A stretch of DNA of 64,000 bases from Stenomitos rutilans HA7619-LM2 (GCA_019358945.1 JAHHIE010000016.1:1-64000); one strand, 5' to 3'; counted from the first letter of the stretch, positions 18,744 to 28,074 are shown. The notes: generated from the letters alone by a model not told the origin. A program made the numbers and translations.

Positions 18744-20150
18744 GTGATTACTCTGACTCTTTTGCATCCGATTCAGTCGATTCCGGTTCAAAGCTGGACG
18801 TTTGAACACGAACCTGTCATTCGGATTGGACGATCGACTGATAATCACGTCATTCTTTACAGCGCAGTGGTTTCCCGCCATCATGTTGAATTGCGCTGCC
18901 ACGATTCACAATGGGAAGTTGTCAGCCTGGGAGCCAATGGGACTTATGTCGAGGGCAAACGGATTACCCAGATACCCCTGGTCGATAGTCTGGTGATTCG
19001 TCTAGCGCGATCGGGGCCAAACATTCAGATTCACCTTGGCTCTTTGCCTGCTGGCGGGGGCAAGACGACGCAAAGCGATCAACCACCTCAGCCGCTTAAA
19101 CCCAGATTAAGTGGTATTCCCAATGCCGATTCTGGTGACCCCACTCAGTCGGGCGATACCCCCTTTGCCAAACTGACAGCACCTGTCACCAAACAGCCAG
19201 AAGAGGCGCAGGAAAGCTCTATACCGCCATCTGGAGAGCTAACGCAGCGATCGACGGCAATGGATGTGGAGCATGAAGCCGCAGCGCCTGCCGTGACTGG
19301 AGTGAGTTGCACCCATCCACGTGCGCAGGGCAATGTATTATTCTGCCCCGATTGTGGGCAACCTTTGCAAGTCATCCAGACGATCGGCGACTACCAAGTG
19401 GTTAAAACGGTGCGCCAGGACACGATTGGGCTGACTCAACTAGTCTGGCGGAACGGTCAGAGCCTCGTGCTCAGAACTCTGAAACCTGAATGGCAGCAGC
19501 CAGAGCTTTTAGACGCATTCACCCAGCAGGCTAAGCAACTCCTGACACTTGAACATCCAGGCTTACCGCACTTTATTGATTTTTTCACCCTTGAAGGCAA
19601 ACCTCATTTAGTGCGGCGGCGGATGTACGGGCAAAGCCTACAGCAACGAGTCAGCCAGTATGGGCCGTTGACATCCGCTGAGGCGATCGCGGCGATCGTG
19701 CAGGTTTGTGATACCTTAGACTATCTGCACCAGCAGTCTCCACCGCTCATTCACGAAGATCTCAAGCCCGAAAATCTCATCCAGCAACCTCCGACAGCCG
19801 CAGGGAATATCACCGTTGTGGGGTTTGCTTCCCTTGTCTCTTTTGCTGCCACGAAGCAAACGGCGACACCAGCCTATCTTGCGCCAGAACAGATTCAGGG
19901 ACAAAAGGCAACCGTTGCCGATCTGTTTGCATTAGGGCCAATCCTGGTCTACCTGCTGACAGGGCAAGCGCCAAACGCCTTTTATGCCCAACGAGAGCAA
20001 GGGTTCCGCCTTTACCCAGAGTATGTGCCTGGTCTGACGACAGACTTGGTATCGATCGTCCGTCGCTTGACCAACCCACAGCCCGAAGAGCGTTACGCCA
20101 CTGCTAAAGACTTAGCCGACGCGCTTTTGAGTGTGTCTATCCCTACTTAA
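18744..20150 (+). CDS. FHA, zinc-ribbon and degenerate protein kinase fusion
   Basis: A 468-residue protein starting with GTG. Order: FHA domain (about 5-98; RIGRSTDNHV, SRHHVEL, GANGTYVEG), linker, zinc-binding CPDC at 201-204 with an upstream C/H pair, and a Hanks-type kinase fold (about 215-465). Several kinase residues are altered: no glycine-rich loop, the beta3 Lys is Arg244, HRD is HED (337-339), and DFG reads VGF (about 359-361). The catalytic-loop DLKPEN (339-344) and TPAYLAPEQ (375-383) remain. It is therefore probably a pseudokinase or weak kinase. It follows another zinc-ribbon/FHA gene. Confidence 0.88.
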   Translation: MITLTLLHPIQSIPVQSWTFEHEPVIRIGRSTDNHVILYSAVVSRHHVELRCHDSQWEVVSLGANGTYVEGKRITQIPLVDSLVIRLARSGPNIQIHLGSLPAGGGKTTQSDQPPQPLKPRLSGIPNADSGDPTQSGDTPFAKLTAPVTKQPEEAQESSIPPSGELTQRSTAMDVEHEAAAPAVTGVSCTHPRAQGNVLFCPDCGQPLQVIQTIGDYQVVKTVRQDTIGLTQLVWRNGQSLVLRTLKPEWQQPELLDAFTQQAKQLLTLEHPGLPHFIDFFTLEGKPHLVRRRMYGQSLQQRVSQYGPLTSAEAIAAIVQVCDTLDYLHQQSPPLIHEDLKPENLIQQPPTAAGNITVVGFASLVSFAATKQTATPAYLAPEQIQGQKATVADLFALGPILVYLLTGQAPNAFYAQREQGFRLYPEYVPGLTTDLVSIVRRLTNPQPEERYATAKDLADALLSVSIPT

Positions 20151-20181
20151 GGGTTCTACCTCAGCACCGCTACATAGTGCA

Positions 20182-20976
20182 TTAACACCGAGCGATCGAC
20201 AACGTGAATGAGAAGCAACTGCCTTCACCATGCGTCGATTCAACGTGCAACTGTCCACCCTGGTTTTCGACCAACAGCTTGCAGAGGGATAGCCCTAAAC
20301 CAGTGCCTTTAATAGTAGAGCGATCACGATGCTGCACTCGATAAAATCGCTCAAACAGATGAGGCTGATCTGCGGCTGGAATACCCAACCCGTGATCACG
20401 CACCCAAACGTTAACCCACCCCGCTTGATGCACCTCTGCACCCAACTCAACTGGCGCATCCTTTGGAGAATACTTGATTGCATTCGAGAGTAAGTTGACC
20501 AACACCTGCGAGACCTGCCAGCGATCGCCCCAAACCAGAGGCAACTCTGGACTAAAAACGCAGGTAACCTGGGTTGTCTGAAGATCTGCCAGAACCTCTC
20601 TGACAAGAGTTGACAGGCAAAGGCCCGTATGATGAGTTGCTAAAGCACCCGTTTCTAAATTGCGTAACGCCATCAGATCTTGCAACAACCGCTTGAGACG
20701 GGATACCTGCTGTTGCACGACTGTCAAAAATTCCTGCTGATGCGCGGTCTCTAACTCTGGTTCTGCTAGCAGCGAGATCGATCCTCCCAAAGCCGTTAGC
20801 GGAGTTGCCAATTGATGAGTGAGCAGTTGCATGAGCTGCGTCTGCTGAGCAATTTGTTCTTTGAGCGATTGGTTTTCTAGCAATGCCTGCATCAAAGTCC
20901 CATCTATTGAGTTAGCTGTAGGGACAGTCCGACTCAACGAAGCAGCGTAAAACTCATCGTTTGAGGGCGAAGACAT
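20182..20976 (-). CDS. Sensor histidine kinase (cytosolic)
   Basis: A 264-residue kinase with no membrane helix or sensor domain. The dimerisation helix carries HQLATPLTAL (phospho-acceptor His), followed by N box NLLSNAIKYSP, G1 DHGLGIP, F box FERFYRV and G2 GTGLGLSLCKLL, all intact. A short N-terminus with a coiled coil (LENQSLKEQIAQQTQLMQ) precedes it. The frame extends upstream to 21081, but ATG at 20976 is the better start. It is convergent with the pseudokinase gene; no response regulator is adjacent, so it is an orphan. Confidence 0.88.
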   Translation of the reverse strand: MSSPSNDEFYAASLSRTVPTANSIDGTLMQALLENQSLKEQIAQQTQLMQLLTHQLATPLTALGGSISLLAEPELETAHQQEFLTVVQQQVSRLKRLLQDLMALRNLETGALATHHTGLCLSTLVREVLADLQTTQVTCVFSPELPLVWGDRWQVSQVLVNLLSNAIKYSPKDAPVELGAEVHQAGWVNVWVRDHGLGIPAADQPHLFERFYRVQHRDRSTIKGTGLGLSLCKLLVENQGGQLHVESTHGEGSCFSFTLSIARC

Positions 20977-21351
20977 AAAGCAATCAAAAAACGGGGTAGC
21001 GCCTAATGGATGAATGAGCCGCGATCGCGCAACGCACTTATACCTTAACACTATGTTACAAATGTCGCCCATGTGCTGCACAACTAGTTAATGGAACTGA
21101 GGCTATCCGTAAGGAGTCAACAGCAGAAGGGGCGATCGTGATCAGCTAGTTTCAAGCATTCTCAGGAAATTTGAAGAGTCTTCACACAGTTATCAGAATG
21201 CTGCAAAAAGGTGATTAAATAAACCCGGACATACTGAGGGACAGGCTGTAGCGCAACGAAGCGTCCTGATCGTTTTGCTTCCGCTGTGTAGGCAAAAGCA
21301 TTGGGTGTCAGTCGTTTCAGCTCAGTTGATTGAGCCTTTAGGTATATCAAG

Positions 21352-23037
21352 ATGGTCAGCTCAGTTCATAAGATTAAAAAGAAGTTGGTGAGCATCCCTG
21401 TGATGACGACGGAGCATGAGCGCATTCTAGCCGCGATTGATGTGGGTACAAATTCCATCCATATGGTCGTGGTACGGATTCAGCCTGCGCTCCCTGCTTT
21501 TACGATTATTGCGAGAGAAAAAACGACGGTGCGGCTGGGCGATCGCGCTCGACAGAACGGCAATCTCACCGATGCAGCAATGGAACGGGCGATCGATGCT
21601 CTCAAACGCTGCCAGGAAATTGCTAAAAGCTTGAACGCTGAGCAAACGATCGCCGTTGCCACCAGCGCGATGCGAGAAGCGCCCAACGGACGGGACTTTC
21701 TCCAACATATCGAAGCCGAGTTGGGGCTATGGATTAATCTGATTTCTGGACCTGAAGAAGCTCGTCGCATCTATTTAGGCGTACTGTCGGGAATGGAACT
21801 CAACAGCCAACCTCATATCATCATCGACATTGGTGGCGGTTCTACCGAACTCGTGCTAGGCGATGGGCACGAACCTCGCAGCCTGAGCAGTACAAAAATT
21901 GGCGCAGTGCGTCTGACCGTCGAGCAGATTACGACCGATCCCATCAGCCCGATCGAATTTCAGACCCTTCAAGCCTATATTCGGGGCATGTTAGAGCGTC
22001 CCGTTGATGAGCTAAAGGCCGCCCTGCAACCGGATGAAGTCCCCCGATTGGTCGGCACCTCTGGCACGATCGAAACGCTAGCCATGATTCATGCACGGGA
22101 AAAAACAGGCACAGTGCCTTCGCCTCTAAATGGCTACGAATTTAGCCTGAAAGATTTACGGGAAACAGTGGCTCGTCTTCGTCGCTTGACGATCGCGGAA
22201 CGTGCCGAAATTTCTGGCATTAACGATCGCCGCGCTGAGATCATTCTAGCGGGTGCGCTCATTCTTCAAGAAGCGATGACGCTGCTAGGTATGGACGCGA
22301 TCGTCATTTGTGAACGCTCCTTGCGCGAAGGCGTGATTGTTGATTGGATGCTGACCCACGGCTTGATCGAAGATCGTCTCCGCTATCAAGGCTCTGTCCG
22401 GCAGCGCAGTGTCCTCGATACGGCACACAAATACCGCGTCAAGCTAGATTACAGCGAACAGGTAGCCACCTTTGCCCTCAGCCTGTTTAATCAAACGCAG
22501 GGCATTCTGCATAACTGGGGCGAAGAAGAGCGGGAACTACTGTGGGCAGCCGCCATCCTGCATAACTGCGGACACCACGTCAGCCACTCCTCTCATCACA
22601 AGCACTCCTACTATCTCATTCGCAATAGTGATTTACTGGGCTACACCGAAACTGAAATTGAAACGATCGCCAACCTCGCTCGCTATCACCGCAAGAGTGC
22701 TCCCAAGAAAAAGCACGACAGTTACCGGAACCTCACCAGCAAGCGTCATCGCCGTGTGGTGGATCAACTGAGTGCCCTCTTGCGTCTCGCCGTTGCCCTC
22801 GATCGCCGTCAAATTGGCACCATTAAAGACATTACCTGCGAACCACATCCCGAATCCCAAACTTTTCGGCTTCTCATTCAGCCAGCCAATCCTGACGATG
22901 ATTGCGCTCTGGAACTTTGGAGTCTTAACTACAAAAAAGCCAGCTTTGAAACCGAATTTGGCTTAAAGCTAGAACCTGTTTTAGATACGGTAGAAACGCT
23001 AAAGGTAACGCCTCTACCAACAAAACAACCTGTTTAA
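21352..23037 (+). CDS. ppx: Ppx/GppA phosphatase with HD-type C-terminus
   Basis: A 561-residue exopolyphosphatase / guanosine pentaphosphatase-type enzyme. ASKHA-fold motifs AIDVGTNSIHMVVV (near 28) and IDIGGGSTELVLG (near 160) are intact. The C-terminal half is the HD-like helical domain found in long Ppx proteins (AAILHNCGHHVSHSSHHKHS). It degrades polyphosphate or converts pppGpp to ppGpp. The ATG at 21352 has AGG upstream; a second ATG at 21403 (MTTEHERIL) would remove 17 residues that are outside the family core. Confidence 0.9.
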   Translation: MVSSVHKIKKKLVSIPVMTTEHERILAAIDVGTNSIHMVVVRIQPALPAFTIIAREKTTVRLGDRARQNGNLTDAAMERAIDALKRCQEIAKSLNAEQTIAVATSAMREAPNGRDFLQHIEAELGLWINLISGPEEARRIYLGVLSGMELNSQPHIIIDIGGGSTELVLGDGHEPRSLSSTKIGAVRLTVEQITTDPISPIEFQTLQAYIRGMLERPVDELKAALQPDEVPRLVGTSGTIETLAMIHAREKTGTVPSPLNGYEFSLKDLRETVARLRRLTIAERAEISGINDRRAEIILAGALILQEAMTLLGMDAIVICERSLREGVIVDWMLTHGLIEDRLRYQGSVRQRSVLDTAHKYRVKLDYSEQVATFALSLFNQTQGILHNWGEEERELLWAAAILHNCGHHVSHSSHHKHSYYLIRNSDLLGYTETEIETIANLARYHRKSAPKKKHDSYRNLTSKRHRRVVDQLSALLRLAVALDRRQIGTIKDITCEPHPESQTFRLLIQPANPDDDCALELWSLNYKKASFETEFGLKLEPVLDTVETLKVTPLPTKQPV

Positions 23038-23047
23038 GCCCTTCTCT

Positions 23048-23707
23048 TCAACCAACACCAACAAACAACTCATCAAAACTCTTAGTGGGCGCATTTGGCT
23101 TCGCAACAATTTCGACAATCTTGTTACGGGCTGAGGGTGAGAACAGTGCCTCAACGCTAGTCTGCGCTACTTTCGTGCGGGGAATACTACCGTCAAACAG
23201 CGTATCGGCAGACGACATCACCACAGCATCGGTATTGTCTTCGTTCTTCAGTCCGCCAGGACGAACGATCGTATACGTCAGCCCACTCTTCTGAAGATAT
23301 TCTTCCGCCTGCTTCTTCCACACCAGAATGAGGAAGAAGAGATTCAAGGGATGAAATAACCGCGAGGTGCAAAGGGACGAAACAAACACAAATTGCTCAA
23401 TACCCTTTGCTTTTGCCGCATCGACAAGATTTTTGGTACCTTCATAATCAACCTTGTAGGGCGCAGTGGGGTCGAAGCCCGGTTTAGCACCCGTCGCACA
23501 AAGGACAACCGTGCTCTCTGCCAAAGCGGTTGGAAGGCTTGTTGGATCTAACACATCACCTACGACCAGTTCTGCTTCTGGCGGCAAGATTGATTGTGCC
23601 TTTGACAAATCGCGCACCATCGCCCGGACAGGAATGCCTCGTGCGACAAGTTCCCTGACAATACGTTGACCTGTTTGCCCCGTGGCCCCGGCTACCAATG
23701 CTTTCAT
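23048..23707 (-). CDS. NAD(P)-binding SDR-like protein (NmrA/Ycf39 type)
   Basis: A 219-residue atypical short-chain dehydrogenase. The N-terminal dinucleotide motif is GATGQTGQ (residues 7-14); GDVLDPTSL and VFVSSLCTSR follow, and the Tyr-Lys pair is not in the classical spacing (VWKKQAEEYL occupies that place). The C-terminal part has TIVRPGGLKNE. Such proteins bind NADP and often act as chaperones or reductases; the substrate is unknown. A strong AGGAG site precedes the ATG. It is convergent with ppx (10 bases between stops). Confidence 0.88.
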   Translation of the reverse strand: MKALVAGATGQTGQRIVRELVARGIPVRAMVRDLSKAQSILPPEAELVVGDVLDPTSLPTALAESTVVLCATGAKPGFDPTAPYKVDYEGTKNLVDAAKAKGIEQFVFVSSLCTSRLFHPLNLFFLILVWKKQAEEYLQKSGLTYTIVRPGGLKNEDNTDAVVMSSADTLFDGSIPRTKVAQTSVEALFSPSARNKIVEIVAKPNAPTKSFDELFVGVG

Positions 23708-24093
23708 AACTTTGCTCCTAAGCAGGAAATTAAGAACCTTAAACCAGCGATCGCAGGATTATCCTCCAAACAATCGTCTTTACCTAGACTTTATCGAATT
23801 CTTCGTGCGAACAAACCTACCGTATGGCTAGCCCTGATCTTTTGGATCGGGTTGTGGCTCAGTCGTATAGTAGTGATATGTTAATGAATGTTAAGACTGA
23901 ATCTGGCGGTGACAGTACTCTTTAAGCGATAGACTTAACGCCTTTGGCGGGTGGCTCGGTTGATTAAAGTGAAGGATTCAATGCTTGTCAATCACGATGT
24001 AGATATAGCGATTTGCTCAAAAATCCGTGAAACCCCGGTGAGTTCGTGAAGAGCTAAAGAGGCAGTATAGATCTAAGCAACTAGCCATGAACG
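23708..24093. other. Divergent promoter spacer
   Basis: About 385 bases between the divergent SDR gene and the DUF1997 gene. It must hold both promoters; the ribosome-binding site of the SDR gene (AGGAG at about 23716) is visible. I see no repeat, riboswitch or small gene. Confidence 0.5.
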
Positions 24094-24105
24094 TTGAGCC
24101 GCTTT

Positions 24106-24840
24106 ATGCAGTCCCATTCCACTGAGTCTAATCCTGTTGAGCGTCCTAAAGGTTTGCTGCACACCGCATCGGTCATTCCAGATATGAACCACTTGATGAC
24201 AGACGACTCTAGCCAAGATTTGATTGAGCCAACTCAGTTCCGCAGCCACTTTGTAGACTGCATGGAAATGTCTTCGGACATGCATACCGTGGCTGAGTAT
24301 CTGGATGCTCACTCTGTTTGGTTTCGGAGTTGCGCCCAGCCGATGGTGGTTGAGCCTCTTGGGGATAACGGCTACGCACTGGTCATTGGTCGCTTTGGCT
24401 CACATGGCTATCAGATTGAGCCGAAAATTGGCTTACACCTGCTGCCTCAAGATCAGGGAGTGTATCGCATTGAAACCATTCCTGTCCCTGGCTATGTCAC
24501 TCCTGGCTATGACGTTGACTTCCGAGCGGCAATGGAGCTAGTCGAAATCGGTACGGGCGCACTGCCAACTAAAACAACACGAGTCGAGTGGCAGCTAGAC
24601 CTAACGGTGTCGATTCAGTTTCCACGCTTTATTCATGCGCTGCCCAAAAACCTGGTGCAAAGTACGGGCGATCGTCTCCTTCGCCAAATTGTCCGCCAGG
24701 TATCCAACCGCCTCACCCGCAAAGTGCTGGAAGATTTTCACAAAACGCACGGATTACCCATTCCCAAGCCTGCCAAGCGCTGGTTCTTCCAAAAGCAAGA
24801 CAGCCTGGATGAACCTTTGGACGGGTCGATCGCTGAATAG
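24106..24840 (+). CDS. DUF1997 protein
   Basis: A 244-residue soluble protein. After a polar N-terminus of about 45 residues comes the DUF1997 domain, with FRSHFVDCMEM, YQIEPKIGLHLLP, and the C-terminal LPKNLVQSTGDRLL and QVSNRLTRKVLEDFH patterns typical of the cyanobacterial and plastid family. The function is unknown; the fold is believed to be lipid-binding-like. The frame also opens with a TTG at 24094, but the ATG at 24106 is preferred. Confidence 0.85.
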   Translation: MQSHSTESNPVERPKGLLHTASVIPDMNHLMTDDSSQDLIEPTQFRSHFVDCMEMSSDMHTVAEYLDAHSVWFRSCAQPMVVEPLGDNGYALVIGRFGSHGYQIEPKIGLHLLPQDQGVYRIETIPVPGYVTPGYDVDFRAAMELVEIGTGALPTKTTRVEWQLDLTVSIQFPRFIHALPKNLVQSTGDRLLRQIVRQVSNRLTRKVLEDFHKTHGLPIPKPAKRWFFQKQDSLDEPLDGSIAE

Positions 24841-24884
24841 GGCGTATTGATGATAAGAGTGAGATAGGGGCGGCAGAGATTTAG

Positions 24885-24974
24885 TACCGAGAGCGTGCAA
24901 TTCGGCAACTGCAACGCAAAGCGAAACAGTTGGGCGTTGCTCTTATTGTTAAACCTGCTCCACAATCTGTGTAA
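24885..24974 (+). pseudogene. Possible transposase C-terminal remnant
   Basis: After an in-frame stop at 24882-24884, 29 codons read YRERAIRQLQRKAKQLG followed by VALIVKPAPQSV and a stop at 24972-24974. Basic helical tails of this style with a loose end are common in cyanobacterial insertion-sequence transposases. There is no start codon and no flanking inverted repeat that I can see, so the identification is weak. Confidence 0.3.
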
Positions 24975-25029
24975 GTTTCTTCTGAAACATCTCATCAAGG
25001 CTAAGTCTCTCATTAGGCATCAAAGCAGT

Positions 25030-25671
25030 ATGGTCGAAGACCCTATGGAAACAGAGGAAACAGAGAAGAAGCAAAAGAGTTCGATCCGACAACGTGCGGC
25101 AGAGATAAAGCCTTACAGGTGCAAGAACTTAATCAATGTTATCGAAGACCCAAGTGATATTAAGAATATCGGTACGGTGATCAGAAACGTTAACGCCTTG
25201 GGGGTGGAAAAGGTTTACGTCGTAGACCCAAGAGGAGCCTTGCCTGACGATTGGCTGGAAATGCGAGAGAGAAAATCACTTGCGAAGATCTCTGTATCGG
25301 CGATCAAATGGAGCTTTGTCAAAAGATTCGATAGCACCGAAGCCTGCCTTGAGCACTTAGAGAAAAATCGATTTGTGTCGATCGTCACATCGCCACACGT
25401 CAAGGGCATGAAAAATGTCGTTCTTGATAAAGCCGATTACACCATCTATACCAAGTTGGCTGTATGGTTTGGCAATGAGGCAAGGGGCATAAGCGATTTA
25501 GCCGTACAGCGTAGCGAGATGTGTGTGAGCATTCCTATGTTCGGTATGATCGAGAGTCTGAATTTGGGCACAACTTCGGGAATCGTTTTGTACGAAGTCA
25601 CGAAACAGCGCCGTGAGTATCAGAGCAAATATAGATGGCGAAAAAAGCGAGGCAAAAAGATTGATGCCTAA
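25030..25671 (+). CDS. SpoU/TrmH-family RNA 2'-O-methyltransferase
   Basis: A 213-residue SPOUT methyltransferase using S-adenosylmethionine. Motif 1 (NIGTVIRNVNALGVEKVYVVD), motif 2 (WFGNEARGISD) and motif 3 (IPMFGMIESLNLGTTSGIVLYE) form the trefoil-knot cofactor site. The N-terminus is Lys/Glu-rich and the C-terminus strongly basic (KYRWRKKRGKKIDA), which fits RNA binding. The substrate (tRNA or rRNA position) cannot be told. The start may be ATG 25030 or 25045. The gene sits just after a possible transposase remnant, so lateral gain is possible. Confidence 0.85.
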   Translation: MVEDPMETEETEKKQKSSIRQRAAEIKPYRCKNLINVIEDPSDIKNIGTVIRNVNALGVEKVYVVDPRGALPDDWLEMRERKSLAKISVSAIKWSFVKRFDSTEACLEHLEKNRFVSIVTSPHVKGMKNVVLDKADYTIYTKLAVWFGNEARGISDLAVQRSEMCVSIPMFGMIESLNLGTTSGIVLYEVTKQRREYQSKYRWRKKRGKKIDA

Positions 25672-25783
25672 CAAACCGCTTTTTACCGAAACGTCTCGCC
25701 ATGATTGCTAATTTGCAAAGGTTCTTTGCGTGCGATGAACACAAAAGTTAAACCTGCCTGTACAAATATTTTGTTGGTTGAAC

Positions 25784-26686
25784 TTAATTCTCTTTTACGG
25801 TCAGTCGTTCAACGCTGAGCCGCAACACTGACAGTCCCAGAATGATGAGAAACATCACCAGCCCGATCGTGCAGGCGTAGCTCATTTCCAGGTCTTGAAA
25901 GGCTTGCTCATAAACGTAGTAGACGATCGTCTTGGAGCTATTGCGTGGGCCACCCTGGGTCATGATGTAGACTTCTTCAAACACCTTGGTGGCTGAGATG
26001 GCAGAAATGACTGCAACCAGCAAGATATAAGGCTGCATCAAGGGAACCGTAATATCCCAATGCTTCTTGATGCCGTCGGAACCGTCGATCGCCGCTGCTT
26101 CGTACAAATCGCCTGGAATGGCCTGTAAGCCTGCGAGGTAAATCACCATGTAGTAGCCCAAACCTTTCCAGATGGTGACAATCATGACGCTGAAAATCGA
26201 CCAATTAGGACTGGTGAGCCAGGGAACGCCTTCTGAAATGCCTACCAGTTTTAGAAGTTGATTGAGCAAGCCGTTATCTGCATAGAGCCACTTCCACGCG
26301 ATGCCCGCAACCACCATTGAAATGACGACCGGGGTGTAGTACGCGACGCGAAACCAGCGAATGCCGCGCAGCTTTTGGTTCACCAGAATTGCCATCCCCA
26401 ACGGTAGCGCTACTAGAATCGGGACAACCCCAACGAGGTACAGAACCGTATTGCGGAAGGTTTCCCAAAAAACGCGATCGCCCCACAGGCGACGAAAATT
26501 CTTCAGCCCAATCCATACAGGCGGTTGCGTCAGGTCAAAGTCGTAACGCGTAAAGCTCAGATAGAATGCCTGTAGTGCCGGGTAAAACACCGTCAAGCTA
26601 AGGACAACCAGAGCAGGCAACAAAAAAAGGTAAGGCGTAAGCCGCTGTAACAACAGGCTCCGATCCTTCAGCATCCATTTGGGCAT
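25784..26686 (-). CDS. Sugar ABC transporter permease (MalF/UgpA type)
   Basis: A 300-residue inner-membrane permease with six predicted helices. The EAA loop YEAAAIDGSDGIKKHWDITVPL (abridged: EAAAIDGSDG) that contacts the ATPase is intact. Family members import sugars or glycerol phosphate together with a second permease, a binding protein and a MalK-type ATPase. None of these partners lies in the window, so it is an orphan at the end of the minus-strand cluster 25.8-33.3 kb. Confidence 0.9.
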   Translation of the reverse strand: MPKWMLKDRSLLLQRLTPYLFLLPALVVLSLTVFYPALQAFYLSFTRYDFDLTQPPVWIGLKNFRRLWGDRVFWETFRNTVLYLVGVVPILVALPLGMAILVNQKLRGIRWFRVAYYTPVVISMVVAGIAWKWLYADNGLLNQLLKLVGISEGVPWLTSPNWSIFSVMIVTIWKGLGYYMVIYLAGLQAIPGDLYEAAAIDGSDGIKKHWDITVPLMQPYILLVAVISAISATKVFEEVYIMTQGGPRNSSKTIVYYVYEQAFQDLEMSYACTIGLVMFLIILGLSVLRLSVERLTVKEN

Positions 26687-26847
26687 TTTGACGTGAGCGG
26701 CAAACGATAAGCAGGTCTAGCTCATCATAAAGGGAATGGGGAAGAGAGAGGAGAGGAAGCGGGGGAAGCAAGGGGAGTAGGGGGGTGAGTTTTGAGTTTT
26801 GAGTTTTGAGCTTTGAGTTACGGCTGACGGTTGATAGCTGACCGCCG

Positions 26848-27540
26848 CTAAACCAATGCTTTCGCTGGCTTCCAGGCTTCCAACCCTTTGAGCACGTCAG
26901 CAGCAGTTGCCGTCCAGCCGACGATGCCGCTTTGGGCACGCACCATTTCTAGGGTAGATTGTTTGAATTCTGGAAAGTAGCTTTCGGTGCAGTCTTCGAC
27001 CATAACGCATTCGTAGCCACGATCGTTCGCTTCGCGCATGGTGGTTTGCACACACACTTCAGTCGTTACGCCTGTAATAAACAGGTGCGTAATATTTTTT
27101 GCTTTTAGAATTGATTCTAATTCAGTCGCATAAAAAGCACCTTTTCCAGGCTTATAAATGACCGTTTCATTGGGTAAAGGAGTCAATTCAGGAATGATGC
27201 CGTTGCCCGGTTCGCCCTTAACTAAAATGCGTCCCATTGGGCCTTCACTACCGATCGTCAACTCACCTTTGCCCCGCTTAATTTTGGAAGGAGGACAATC
27301 GGAGAGATCGGGTTGATGACATTCGATCGTATGAAAGATCGGCAGTTCTAAGGCACGAAACCCTTCAATTAATTGCTTGAGGGTAGGCACGATCGCCCGT
27401 AGCAGGCTAACATTATTTCCCAAAATATCGCCGAAGCCACCCAATTCCATAAAATCTCGTTGCATATCAATCACGATTAAGGCAACGTTACTAGTAGTGG
27501 GCAGTTCGTAATCGTAAGGTTGGGCAGAGATGGAGACCAT
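26848..27540 (-). CDS. Isochorismatase-family cysteine hydrolase
   Basis: A 230-residue soluble amidohydrolase. The catalytic triad of the family is visible: Asp25 in VIDMQRDF, Lys133 in KPGKGAF and Cys163 in TTEVCVQTTMREANDRG. The fold and the long substrate loop (about 75-115) resemble ureidoacrylate, biuret or N-carbamoyl amidohydrolases. It lies downstream of the nucleoside-type ABC transporter genes on the same strand, suggesting a job in breakdown of an imported nitrogen compound. The exact substrate is unknown. Confidence 0.88.
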   Translation of the reverse strand: MVSISAQPYDYELPTTSNVALIVIDMQRDFMELGGFGDILGNNVSLLRAIVPTLKQLIEGFRALELPIFHTIECHQPDLSDCPPSKIKRGKGELTIGSEGPMGRILVKGEPGNGIIPELTPLPNETVIYKPGKGAFYATELESILKAKNITHLFITGVTTEVCVQTTMREANDRGYECVMVEDCTESYFPEFKQSTLEMVRAQSGIVGWTATAADVLKGLEAWKPAKALV

Positions 27541-27569
27541 AGGGATGAGGGATGGGGGATGAGGGATGA
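27541..27569. repeat. GGGATGA heptamer run (left flank)
   Basis: Four imperfect copies of the heptamer AGGGATG/GGGATGA immediately upstream of the cysteine hydrolase start. An inverted counterpart lies at 28051-28074; together they bracket the four-helix-bundle gene. Confidence 0.8.
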
Positions 27570-27608
27570 AAGGGGGAAAAGTAAGAAGAGATCTGGGTAA
27601 TATGATAG

Positions 27609-27986
27609 ATGAGAACGGATTTAAAGAAAAAGACTAAAGAGCTTGCACTGAGAATTATCAAACTGTATGTAGCGTTGCCCAAAACGACAGAAGCCCAAAT
27701 TCTAGGCAAGCAGGTTTTACGGTCTGGGACATCGGTGGGTGCTCACTATCATGAAGCATTCCGAAGTCGATCAAATGCTGAGTTTATTAGCAAAATTGAA
27801 GGTGGGCTTCAGGAATTAGAAGAGACTATCTACTGGCTAGAGCTTTTAGTTGAAGCTGGAATTATTCAAGCTACTCAGATCAGCGGATTGATAGCAGAAG
27901 CGAACGAGCTAATTGCTATTTTTGTTGCCTGCGTCAAAAAAACGAAGGATTCTAGATCACGGAAGCAGGATGAGGTTGGAAAATGA
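27609..27986 (+). CDS. Four-helix bundle protein (S23 / intervening-sequence type)
   Basis: A 125-residue, all-helical protein of the family first found in 23S rRNA intervening sequences. Typical features are the N-terminal DLKKKTKELALRIIKLY, LGKQVLRSGTSVGAHYHEA and the C-terminal LQELEETIYWLELLVEAG. Such proteins are pentameric and probably RNA- or nucleic-acid-binding; the role is unknown. It runs opposite to the surrounding ABC operon and splits it, and it is bracketed by inverted heptamer repeats, which suggests insertion as a unit. Confidence 0.88.
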   Translation: MRTDLKKKTKELALRIIKLYVALPKTTEAQILGKQVLRSGTSVGAHYHEAFRSRSNAEFISKIEGGLQELEETIYWLELLVEAGIIQATQISGLIAEANELIAIFVACVKKTKDSRSRKQDEVGK

Positions 27987-28050
27987 GAAATGAAGATAAC
28001 AGAGAAAGTCAGAGGGTTAAAAAGCCTATAGCTCAAGAACACACAATAAC

Positions 28051-28074
28051 TTCATCCCTCATCCCTCATCCCTT
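28051..28074. repeat. TCATCCC heptamer run (right flank)
   Basis: Three copies of TCATCCC-type heptamers, the reverse complement of the run at 27541-27569. It abuts the stop of the ABC ATPase gene. Confidence 0.8.
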
